Assembly (NCBI RefSeq): GCF_002127325.2
Contig: NC_035435.2
Location: 9,767,955-9,831,954, forward strand
Length of the DNA stretch: 64,000 nucleotides
Source of the DNA: Helianthus annuus
Lineage: Eukaryota; Streptophyta; Magnoliopsida; Asterales; Asteraceae
Reading direction: 5' to 3'
The position numbers were made by a program, and so were the translations under genes. The notes beneath the pieces are model-generated. The model had not been told where the DNA came from and made no database searches. It worked only from the letters and a program-made list of their open reading frames with translations. Positions 8,124 through 18,279 of this stretch are shown here, one piece after another (within the stretch, counting starts at the first letter, position 1; every line of letters begins with the position of its first letter).

Positions 8124-10552
8124 ATGGCAATGATGTTTGATGAACAGGAGAACTATTATTTCGAAAGATTTAATAACTGGAATAACGGATTTCTAGATGA
8201 GGGGTATAGAAAAGTGAGCAAAGATGGTTGGGCAAAAAGGTTCAAATATTTCGTGTGTCTGAAAGACGAAACGTTGGATGATCTTAAAGACAGATATGGT
8301 GTTTTACTGAGTTATATGAAAGATCATGAGATATACCCGTCAAATGTTGAAAAATTGGAGAAATTTGCAGATGCATTACCGATTGAATGGGGTGAATGTT
8401 TGAAGAATTTAAGGGAGAACTCAAATTTTTCAAAACTACCTCTAAATCAATTCATCAGCAAACTTCAAGCTCATGAACTTGAAGATAGAAAGAAAAAGAA
8501 AGATTTGATCAAGGTCTTAGAGTATAATGTGCTAGATCTAAGTTCAGATGTGATTGAAGAGATACACAAAAGGGTTACTAAATGTATCAGGACAAAACAT
8601 GTGCTGAAATACGATTTCAAACGAGGTTGTTATATTGATAATAATGGAAATCCTTTTGATTTCGTTAAATTGTTTTGTGCAGGTACATTGATAGCAAAGG
8701 AAGAAGAAACTTCAAAAGCTGAAGAACCGGTGAAGAATGAAACAATGTGCTCAACATGCGATAACTTTAAGACTGACAATGACAAACTTATGAGAGACAT
8801 AGAAAGTTTGGCATTTGAAGTCAAAAAGTTGAAAGACGAGAAGCACGTTGCTGAAAATCAGATTCTTTCTCTGGAAAAAGATTGTGAGAAGTTGAAAGCT
8901 GAAAATGACAAACTGTTGGTTGATTTTAACAGTTTGACTTTGAAAAATCAAGAATTTGAGGGGCAAGTGAAAATTCTTGAAGATGGGAGAAATGTGTTTA
9001 GTAAAAACAACATTGAAAAACAAAAGATGATAAATTCCCATCTTCAGAAGATTGTCGAACTTGAAAAAGAAGGTGAAAGCGCTCAAAAGAGAATCAAAGA
9101 GTTGGTAAAAGAGCTTGAAAGCAAACAGAAATCTTCAGAAGATTTAGATTCTGGATTAAACTTGAAAACAAGAATCTGAAAGCGAATGAATCAAAATTTC
9201 AGGAACAGATAAAAGTTTTGATGAATGAAAAATCTGTTCTTGAAAATTTGAAGAATGATAATGAAAAAACTATCAAGTCTCATTTTGGGAGAATATCTCA
9301 ACTTGAAAGTGAAGCTGAGAATTCAAGGAACAAAATTGAAGAACTTGAAAAGAAATTGATAGGTTTTGTGACTAAATCTGACAGTTTGAATTTTCCCTGT
9401 CCAAAACCAATCAATTCAGTTCCGATAAGTGAAAAGGCTACAAACTTTGACAAAGTCAAAGTCGAAGATTGTGATGAGAAAACTGATGAGGAAAATGAGA
9501 AATTTTATTCAGCAGATGAGTCTGAGACAGAGTCTGATGCTGAAATTGAGAAAAAGAAAACAATTTCAAAATTAAGAGGAAAATTTCAGAAAACTGTTTT
9601 GCAATCGACTGAAAAGGGAGAATGCTCTAAGCAAAAACCTGTGAAGAAGATTGTAGAACAGAAACAAAAATTTAAAAACGAAGAAAAAAACTCATCAGTA
9701 CGATCATCCAATCAAAAGAAAAAATTACAAAAAGAAGAAAATGAAAATTCAAAATTTGTTGTGTGCAGGAGGAACTACAGTGCTAAAGCGTCAAAACCAG
9801 CAAATTTGAGGAATGAGTACCACCAGGCCAAACAATGTTACGATTTGAATGTTTGGTACAACGGTGGTAACTGGTATGATAACAGGGTGTGCTACAGCTG
9901 CGGATATCAGGGGCATATTGCTGTTAACTGCCAATACTGGAGTTATGAGACCAGGAGGTGCTATAATTGCAATATCAAAGGTCACATTGCCAGAGTTTGC
10001 CCAAGAAGATCGAATGACAGATTGAGGGCTAATTCTCAGAAAATGGCAAAGAAAATACCAGTCGTTGTCAAGCCCAAAGAATTGAAAGCTTCGGGTCAAA
10101 ACGTCAAAGAACAGAAAGTCAAAGAATCTAAAGTTCAAGAAACAAAAGTGAAGCTTTCTCAGGGGCAGAAAGACCGATTGAGGAAAAAGAGAAAGAAAGC
10201 GAGAGAATATCTCGAAAAGATTTTGTCCTCGGGTTCACCCGACAGATCGAAGAAGAGTGCTGATGAATCAACTTCCTCAACTGCAAAGTCAAGCAAGTCG
10301 AATTCATCAGATGCAAATCTGAGAACAAAAGAGGAGAAAAAGAAGAAAGTGAAGTTTTCACTTCCTGGCGATGAATCTGTTTCTTCGAAAACAAAGGAGC
10401 CACATGTCGGCGATGAATCTGACTCATTAAAGTTAGACAAGCCACATTCAGGCAATGATTCTGGTTCGTCAAAGCCAGAAGAGCCATTGGTTAAGGAAAA
10501 ATTGTCGAAAACACCCAAGGCTGGTCGGGCTTGGGTGGATCTTTTTAAATGA
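8124..10552 (+). pseudogene. Large coiled-coil Gag of the copia element, one frameshift
   Basis: I chose ATG 8124. The N-terminal third resembles the copia gag domain (UBN2 type): ETLDDLKDRYGVLL, then LEKFADALPIEWGECLKNL and LNQFISKLQAHELEDRKKK. From about 8700 the protein is Lys/Glu-rich with heptad-like leucines, a long predicted coiled coil. One frameshift near 9150-9170 separates the 8124-9179 frame from 9218-10552; the coiled coil simply continues across it. Two CCHC zinc knuckles follow (CYSCGYQGHIAVNC near 9889, CYNCNIKGHIARVC near 9958), then a basic, Ser/Lys-rich tail to 10552. Gag forms the capsid and binds genomic RNA through the knuckles. At about 800 residues it is large for copia, as in Sireviruses. 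No pol domain follows. Confidence 0.85.
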
Positions 10553-12528
10553 AAAACCTGACTTGCCGGAGCTTCCAGGTTTGTAAAAGTGGAGCATGAA
10601 TCGGCATCTTTTTAAATCTGTGTTTGAAGATTTTGCAGGAATTGCCGGAGATCCCAAGATGGTATCGTGGATCATGAATCGGCATCTTTCTTGAATTTTA
10701 TTCGGTAACGTCAATCATGCAAACGGTAAAGAGGTTTGGTTGTGTTTGTGAATGTTTTACAAGTGGTACAGAGGATTCTGGACTGCATATGGTAAATCAA
10801 GGACATTAACTTGTACTTGGATTTTCCTACTTTTGTGTAGAAAACAAGATGATGAAGTAACCCCGTACCTAAACTGTTTGGTAAACAAACTAAGTTTTCC
10901 GGAAAAGCCATTTTGATTAAAACAAACTTAAGTGTTTTGAAATCACAATGGGAAAATAGTTTGTTGTGAGGGGGAGTTCTGATTGTTTATGCCAGGTGGA
11001 TAGAGAATTGAAGTGATTTTAATCTTTGTTGTCAAGTTTGTACAGTTTGTTTCAAATTTTCCCAGAAAATCAAAATTGAAACATATTTTGATTTTAGGGG
11101 GAGAAAAATTTTAAAAAATTAGAAAATTTGAAAATGTCAAAAACATTAAAAATTTAAAAATGAGTTTTGTTGTGAAAATGAGGAAATTATTGTAAATCAG
11201 TGGACTATCACAGCATGCTAAAGAAATGTAATGTAAAATGTGATAAACGGTCTCACTGATGATGTGACGATAGGTTTTTGTACATTTAGTAGATTTATTC
11301 GGGATATAAACCTAAAATTTCAAACTTATGAAATTCGTGGGGAACACTACTTGGATATATAGGTAACCCCTGAAATCTCGTTTGAAAGGTCTCGTATTCT
11401 GATATACTAGGTGTTTATACTCTATGATGTCTGGGGTATTATTCCGGGACTTCTGCTGAACGGTAGTTCTGACCTAGTCCTTGGCTAATACTTTCCACAA
11501 AATGCTTGAAATATAGCATAAAGCCCTCAGTTGATTAGACAATAAAATTGATAATCATCTGTTGTAGCTGAAAAGATCCTCTAAAGGGGACACACTGCTA
11601 AGTCGAAGCTGATATCTCTCTGCTGAACGGAAGTTCTGACCTGAGATCCCTCAGTTCTCGCATCTTTCCCCTAATTTATGTACAGACATCATTGTAGTGT
11701 TCATACCTGTAAGACTGAATATTGGGATTCTGGATACGGGAGTATATTCAAGAGGTGGGACACATGAATTGAACTAAGTTCATAAAATACCTAAATAGTA
11801 TCCTGAATAGATTGAAAATTGTATGAAAATTTAAGAGGACAATTATATCGTCAATCTACGTGAATCGTTTAGAACTTAAAACGATTAAAAGCTTAACGGT
11901 GCTTGTGTTATGTCTCAAAAACTGATATGATCCTCTTGCACAAACTCACAAAAATATGTTTGTTTTGCATTTAAATTTCTGTCTTTGCATTTATGTTTCA
12001 TATTTTCAAAAATCCAAAAAGATTTTCGACAACTGATGGTGAAGAGCTGATTTTCAAAATCTCAAAGGCTAAACTTGATGAACAGACAGGTTGGTTAAGT
12101 CATTTGAAATGTTTAAAATGATTCATTAGTTTGAATCAGAAATTGGAATGTTTCAAATTTGTGAATCAGTGTTTAAGTGTAAAAATTATCAATGCTTAGT
12201 TGATTCATTAAATTGAATCACAAATTATTTTGGTTTGTGATAGAATGGTTGAGTTTTGCAGGTTTCTGATCCTGTTGCTACAGATAGCCAGGAGACATAT
12301 CAGAACCAGAGATGATGAGCTGAACAGAGAGAAGCCAGGAGATAATTTCGATGGTGGTAACAAAATCCCAGACGACTATCCTAGCAGAGTGATAGGGGGA
12401 GTCTGATGAAGGTTATAGCCAAAGAAAGATAGATCCAGGCAGAATTCTTGAAGAAGACCGAACTATATACGAGAATGTCTTGTTGAAGACTCTCACTGAA
12501 GATTCCGTCAACATTCAAGGGGGAGTCT
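10553..12528 (+). other. Non-coding 3' region with repeated polypurine tracts
   Basis: No ORF of note in a region where pol would normally be. At least four AGGGGGAG-like purine runs occur: about 10971, 11096, 12393 and the functional one at 12518-12528 next to the 3' LTR. Several multi-polypurine-tract regions are a described mark of Sireviruses. Two passages with the same core, CTGCTGAACGGAAGTTCTGACCT-like, recur at about 11450-11475 and 11620-11645. Confidence 0.7.
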
Positions 12529-13053
12529 CTTGGTGCAGTTGTCTGTCGACTACATCTTCGTTCGAGTCTTAGAGTCTTAGAATAGGAATGATTGTAAATA
12601 TGAGAAATAGTGATTGTATAGGTTTAGATATTGGATCGCTCATTAGGGTATTATTGGGCTGAACCGCTCGAACGGTTAGAAGCTGAACCGTTCGAATGGC
12701 AATCAAGCTGGATCGCTCGTATGGCAAACCAGCTGAACCGCTCATTGGACATGATTGCATGAACCGCTCCAATGATATGTATGGGCCGCTTATTGGGCAT
12801 GTCCAATAAGCGGTCCCAGATCTCTATATATACCCTAAAGGCGATTTCAGTTGTAACAACAGTTGGAACAGTGTGTAGAAAACGTGCCGAAGCTTTGCCG
12901 GTGCGAGATTTGAGCTGTAAACGTCTGATATTAGTAAAACAAGTAGTTAAAGTGATTTGCCTGCTGTTTCTACCTTAGTTTCTTGTAATTCCGCACCTGA
13001 AACCAAGGAGAAAGCCTCTGAACGACTCGTTCGGGTCAGAATACGATCCTACA
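12529..13053 (+). repeat. Gag-only copia 3' LTR
   Basis: Matches 6955-7490. The second base is C (TCTTGG against TGTTGG), so the canonical TG start is lost in this copy. It ends CGATCCTACA followed by the TSD AAAAG (13054-13058). TATA box at about 12824-12832. Confidence 0.9.
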
Positions 13054-13058
13054 AAAAG

Positions 13059-13454
13059 AAAGTGTGAGCGACTGGGACAGAAGGCCGATGCCCTCAATTA
13101 ATAGGGTCTGATTCGAGCTTCACCGCGCCCCGCGTAAGAGGAGGCGGGGGCTTACGCGGCCCGCGAGCTAGGGGTGTAGGCCCTAGCTTTGACCTGTCAT
13201 CACTTCTAGCCTCGACACGATTGGGACACGTGGCGGCCTCGGGGCTCGCCTGGTGTCTAGCTTGTCGCGGCCCGCAACTGAGGAAGCCAAGGGCTACGCG
13301 CCCCGCGACGACTCCTTAAATTTTGTTTTTATTTAATTTTACTAAAATTAAAGGTATTCGGGACCGGTTTTTGTATACGGGGTGTATTTTAAGACATATT
13401 GGGACATTCTAATTATATTAGGGGTGTCGAAAAATATTTTAGAGGGTTGTTATA
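13059..13454 (-). repeat. Gypsy-1 3' LTR, proximal part
   Basis: Continues the LTR broken at 6954 and matches 40176-40574. On the minus strand it starts TATAACAACC, where TGTAACAACC would be usual, so the TG terminus has changed to TA. Both LTR copies show the same TA, so the change predates this insertion. Confidence 0.88.
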
Positions 13455-13465
13455 TCCTCCCCACC
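13455..13465 (-). promoter_or_regulatory. Gypsy-1 polypurine tract
   Basis: On the minus strand GGTGGGGAGGA lies directly before the 3' LTR. This is where plus-strand DNA synthesis is primed. Confidence 0.8.
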
Positions 13466-13477
13466 TTGTTTTAGAGC

Positions 13478-13979
13478 TCGTCCTCGAGATCTACTGGAAC
13501 AGGTGCGGGTATTTCCTTTGCATTTCTGATTCAAGCTCCCATGTGTACTCTGGTCCTCTTTTGGAGTCCCATTTTACTTTGACCAGAACTAATCTCTAAT
13601 GCTAGAGGTTCTTAACTTTTCTGTCTTCTATCTGTAGAGGCTTCTCTACAAACTTTAACTGTTCATTTACCTCTATATCCTTAAGAGGCACTATCAGTGA
13701 TTCACCAGCTAAGCATTTCTTGAGATTAGATACATGAAATACATCATGTATTACTGCCATTTCCTCTGGCAGTTGTAGCTGGTAGGCTACAGGTCCTATT
13801 TTTCTAATAATCTTAAAAGGTCCAACATACGTGGGGCTTAGCTTTCCCCTTTTGATGAATCTTACCACTCCTTTCCAAGGAGAGACTTTTAATAACACTT
13901 TGTCACCTACCTGAAATTTCAACAGTTTTCGTCTGTTATCAGCGTAGCTCTTCTGTCAGTCACGTGCTGCTTTCAGGGT
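13478..13979 (-). pseudogene. Gypsy-1 integrase C-terminus and chromodomain
   Basis: The minus strand reads [10 protein letters not shown], then [40 protein letters not shown] and [19 protein letters not shown], the conserved tail of chromovirus integrases. A stop (TGA near 13958) interrupts it. After a frameshift near 13600 the chromodomain end is readable: [18 protein letters not shown], ending before the PPT. The catalytic core of the integrase is absent here and elsewhere in Gypsy-1; it was lost at the 13977-13980 junction with Gypsy-2. Confidence 0.88.
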
Positions 13980-15845
13980 GTTCTAGGATGACGTCATCAT
14001 GGTGTTCTTAAGAACTTCATGTTTTGGCCTTAATCCACCGAGAACAACTTAGATCTAACCGATTTCCACATAAACAAACAAAGACCTTTCATAGATCTAA
14101 ACATATTCACGGTGAAAGGGGATGAAAGATGGTTTTCCAACTTTCTTTCAACTCTTTTACACTCAATGCACTCATAACCGATAGAATCGGGCTTGTTCTA
14201 ACCTTCTACTCTTGCTGTTGATGAGTTGGTGCAAGATCCGTATTCTATCCACGAGATTACCGATTCCGGGTTAACCAGGAACAACCGTCTTGAACCGGTG
14301 GACCGACTGAACTTGGGTGGTTCCTGTTCAATCGAGTCGCTAGGGTATAGGATGGGGTTCTGTTGGTTAGCACGATTACAACACATCTCGATAAAACGAC
14401 AAACTATCAAAACAACCAAGTGTCAGATGAACGAAACGACCAGGACGGAATGCCGTCCGATCGGACTACCATCCAATCGGACTATCATCCGAACGGGTTG
14501 TCACCCGATCGATCTGCACCTTGGTCCCACACTCAACTTTTGTTTTCAAAATCTTGAAGGATGAACATTGAATGAATGGCTGACCGATCGGATTACCATC
14601 CGATCGGACTACCACTCAACCATGTAATGGCCAGACTTCAACACTTAAACAATTTTCAACATGTTCAATGCCAACGGATTGTCACCCGATCGAACTACTA
14701 ACCGATCGAACGACAAACTGCAGGGAACTTGTTCTCACTAAAGTGTCCAACTAATCGGGTTATCGTCCGATCGAACAGCCGTTTGATCGACCGACCTGAA
14801 AGATAGAGATACTTCGATGTTTCCAAAATGCTACAACACAAACTTCAAAAGACAAGCCATCATACACAAACACATCCTTCCCAAAGGAAGTAACAATCCA
14901 CTCGAAAGGTCACCCGATCGGATGACCATCCGAGCAGACTGTCACTCGAACGATCAGCTGTCCGATTGGACTACCATCTGATCGAACTGCTGACCGACCC
15001 ACTTGTATTTGCATCGTTTTACGCGCCACTCATTGTTATGCTATCGTTCTAATCAGGCTAACCTTACTCTCTAGCGCTCCCTTCAATCCATCAATCGCTG
15101 TGAGTATACTCGATCCACTTTTTGGCTTTATGCACTTTTGGGTGTTACATACGTTACTTATTCTAAGTCACATCAAACACACTACGCAACGCTTTTAACG
15201 CTAACCGTTACCGCATGTTATACGTGACTTAATGAATGCTTGTTTGTTATGTTTACACATGGAATGATGTCTACCTGCCTTAGCAACGATAGTACTATTA
15301 GTTTGGACTCAGCACCTATTCACTCAGGGGTTGTTAAGGACAATTACTTACATGGCTCACAGTGGTGAGTATGTATCGCGAACTGCCTTGGGCAGTCAAC
15401 TCGCAGTCATTGGTATCGATAGGTTCATGTCGATAACTAACATGCTTCATTTCACACTGCATACGTGCTGGTTATGCGTAATCGATTTCGAACTCTATTA
15501 TATCTATTAAACTTGTATGCTCACCTTTACACTATGTGTATTGACTTTTACTTTAACGTATGTGACAGGTACTTAGGATGCTTAATTGCTTTCTTTGCTG
15601 TGAAATCGAGGCTAGGAAAGACCTAGGTCAACAATAAACAATTGTTTGTAATAAAAAAATCTGAGTTGTCGGAACAAAACAATTTGACTAGATCTTTTCT
15701 GTAATAATTGTATTTTCATTTATGACATGGTATGGGATGTGTTGCTTTAAATATTTGGTAAATATAGTTGTTATGGAAACTTCTGGACAATCTGTTTCGC
15801 TCAGTGCCGCGCCCCAATGTTTCCGCCATCGATTGGTGTGTGATA
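13977..15845 (+). repeat. Gypsy-2 5' LTR, lacking its first ~844 bp
   Basis: Aligned with the 3' LTR from 22524 on and again from 33695 to 35231. The junction with Gypsy-1 shares GGTG. It contains arrays of CCGATCGGACTACCATC-type motifs (about 14440-14540, 14580-14625, 14680-14790, 14910-15000). It ends GTGTGATA just before the PBS; GTGTGACA would be canonical. Confidence 0.88.
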
Positions 15846-15848
15846 GAT

Positions 15849-15860
15849 TGGTATCAGAGC
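15849..15860 (+). promoter_or_regulatory. Gypsy-2 primer-binding site
   Basis: TGGTATCAGAGC, three bases after the LTR end, complementary to initiator tRNA-Met. Confidence 0.92.
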
Positions 15861-16973
15861 CATAACTATAAGGAATTAGGCAAGACTTGACCTAGTCCGG
15901 GACGATGTCTTAGAAATGATCTAGTCTATAGTTAGGTACCAACAGACCGACTTGTGCATATCAAGTATGGGTATTGTACGAGCTTACTTGCTACTTCTCG
16001 CTATTCTCGCACACGCTACACTATTACTGCACTTTAATTTTCGAAAAGGAACCGGCGACTAGGTCGAGATTAGGTGTGAAAACCGCAAACTCTCGACTAA
16101 ATTGCTTGTTCGACCCGCATTTTTATCTATAAATATAGGAATCTGCGTTGAACCAAGAGTGAAATCCATACTTTAACACAGATTTTCGTCTCTATTTTAT
16201 CAAAACAGGAACAAAGTTGTTAAGTGAGGGGTGAAACCCGAACCTTGACGACTTGTTTCGCCCTCATTTTGGTTTTACAAAACTCTCATCAAGGTCTCGA
16301 CGGACTCCAACGACTTGAAGTCGCACTGTAACTGAAAGGATGCATGTCGATCACCCAGATTCGAGGCGAGAGCACAGTCCCGAAAGTCAAAGTGTGCACC
16401 AAGAGTCCTTGAGAATAGTCGAATCGCTTTGGTTAGTCAACGTCTATATAGCCGCAGACAATCTATTTCTCGATTTTTATGTGTTTCGATTCTAAACTCG
16501 CTACTGCCGACCCTGATATTTGCCGATTTTATGTGAATTTTATGTGCTTTAGGTGACTTTATCTGTTTAAGTGTTATGATTTTTGGTAATATATTCGCTT
16601 TTCGCCCTTCGCTTTGATCGACACACACGAACTACACTACACGTCAATCTCGAATCGGTAATCGCTTATGCTCTACTATACGCTATTATACCCGCTATAC
16701 GCAATCCCTCGCAATAAAAGTCCGCGAGCGTAGGGCTGTAAATGATAGGTTTCTGGATTCTGACTACCTCTGTGTGCTTCTAGGCAAATTACGTGCTTAT
16801 ATGCTTCTGTGTTTCTGTGCCCTACGTGCTTATGTGCCTATGTGCTTATGTGAATACGTGGTTATGTGTCTATGTGTTTATGTGTTACGTAAACGTGTTC
16901 CTGAGCTGTGATAGTATTAGGCGTGTGAGGTGAGATTCGATTTTATTGTAATTGAGCCCTATGACGATGTCTG
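15861..16973 (+). other. Gypsy-2 leader
   Basis: Untranslated leader of about 1.1 kb between PBS and gag. At 16770-16880 the unit TATGTGCT / TACGTGCTTATGTG recurs about ten times with drift. No gene is supported here. Confidence 0.7.
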
Positions 16974-18279
16974 TTGCAGACAATGTCGTCATCTGGACCC
17001 CGTCACCCACGACTATCTCGTCAAGAACAGAGAGACAAACGCCTCGCTGCCATGATCGCTAAGCAAGTGGCAAAGACTGTTCCTCAGATCGTGAGTGAAC
17101 TATACGAAAATATGAGCAAATCATCCGAGGAATCCAGGACCGAAGCTCCCAAGGTTACCCTGAAATCTGCTTTCAGCTTCAAACAGTTCAAGGCATGATG
17201 ACCGAAAAAGTTCTCTGGCGAAGAAGGCCCTACAACTTTATTTCAATGGTTTGACTCGATCGAAGTCACCCTGCGATAGAGCGGATGTCCTGATAATCTC
17301 CACACACTGAACTCGACCGGTGTCTTCCAGTCCCGCGCTCTCGACTGGTGGACTGCCGAAAGGAACAAGCGTGGAAATGATGCAGCCTATGGTCTGCCAT
17401 GGGACGAGTTGAAGAACGTGATGCTCGAAGAGTTATGCCCTCCCCATGAGCGCCAAAAGCTGGAGGACGAGTTCTGGCACATTCAGCAGAAGGATGGTGA
17501 CAACGCTGCCCTGACTGCTCGCTTCAAGCAGCTCAGAATTATCTGTCCCGATCAGGTGAAGACGACCGACATGACGATCAAGAAGTATATCCGCGTTTTG
17601 CCAGATTGTGTTGCCGACTTTGTGCAAGCTTCCAAGCCAGTAACAATTGAAGAAACTTACTTGCTTGCCGCTGAAATCAACGACAAGCGAGTAAAAGCTG
17701 GTTTTTGGGATAAAAACTTCGAAGAACCTGCACCAAGCCACCGACGCACCAACTGCCGACACCACCGCCACCGCATCACAATCATCAAAGTCCTCTCGTC
17801 GCAAGAGGAAGAACAACAACAACAGCTCCAGCAACAAGAACTGTGCTGTCACTACCGCTGCTCCACTTCAAGCGGTACCAGCTCGACAACAACAACACCG
17901 ATCAGCTCCCGCTCCAATCACGTATGCATCGCCTGCCAAGCGTGCATACACTGGTCCCCACCCTGCCTGCCCAATATGCTCTTATCATCACCCGGTGGGT
18001 CTCGCTTGCCGTTTTTGCGCGCATTGCAACATGTACGGCCATTTTACTGCAAACTGCCGTACTGGTCCCCGCCAACCACCAGCTCAAGCCACTGCTCGTC
18101 AAGCTCTGCTCCCAGCCCCTCAAGGCCAACAAGCAGCTCAGGCACCCACAGTCAACGCCCGAGTCTGCTTCGCATGTGGTGATCCCAACCAATTCGCGAA
18201 CATGTGCCCGAACAGGGTTGTGAAACAAGAGCCCCAGCAGCAGCAGCCTCAGCAACAGCAGCAACAACAACCTCAATAG
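16974..18279 (+). pseudogene. Gypsy-2 gag, broken
   Basis: The Retrotrans_gag domain is readable in one frame from about 16977 (start MSSSGPRHPR) with stops at 17196-17201 (two adjacent TGA) and 17277-17279 (TAG). Between them lie FSGEEGPTTLFQWFDSIEV, then RALDWWTAERNKRGNDAAYG and LEELCPPHERQKLEDEFWHI. One or more frameshifts at about 17730-17990 precede a Gln/Ala-rich linker. The first zinc knuckle is intact (CAHCNMYGHFTANC). In the second the His is Gln (CFACGDPNQFANMC), so it should not hold zinc properly. A run of CAG/CAA codons ends in TAG at 18277-18279, one base from CAG. Gag is the capsid precursor. Confidence 0.88.

Larger units (their letters stand above)
6955..13053 (+). mobile_element. 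Gag-only copia (Sirevirus-like) retrotransposon
   Basis: A complete element of 6.1 kb: LTRs 6955-7490 and 12529-13053, perfect TSD AAAAG on both sides, a tRNA-iMet PBS, a motif-rich leader, one long gag, about 2 kb of non-coding sequence with several AGGGGGAG tracts, and a final PPT. No protease, integrase or RT is present in any frame, so it must use proteins of an autonomous relative to move. The large coiled-coil gag and the repeated polypurine tracts suggest the Sirevirus lineage (inference). The LTRs differ by about seven substitutions plus one 11-bp tandem-repeat change, so the insertion is recent. Confidence 0.88.

Noticed and set aside
7867..8140. Two overlapping frames of 83-88 codons before gag
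   Set aside because: They are read through the leader motif array; repeating 'DRLF' or 'GSLI' patterns come from the DNA repeat.
9791..10518. Three minus-strand frames of 115-119 codons
   Set aside because: Opposite the Lys/Glu/Ser-rich gag of the copia element; composition explains the open frames.
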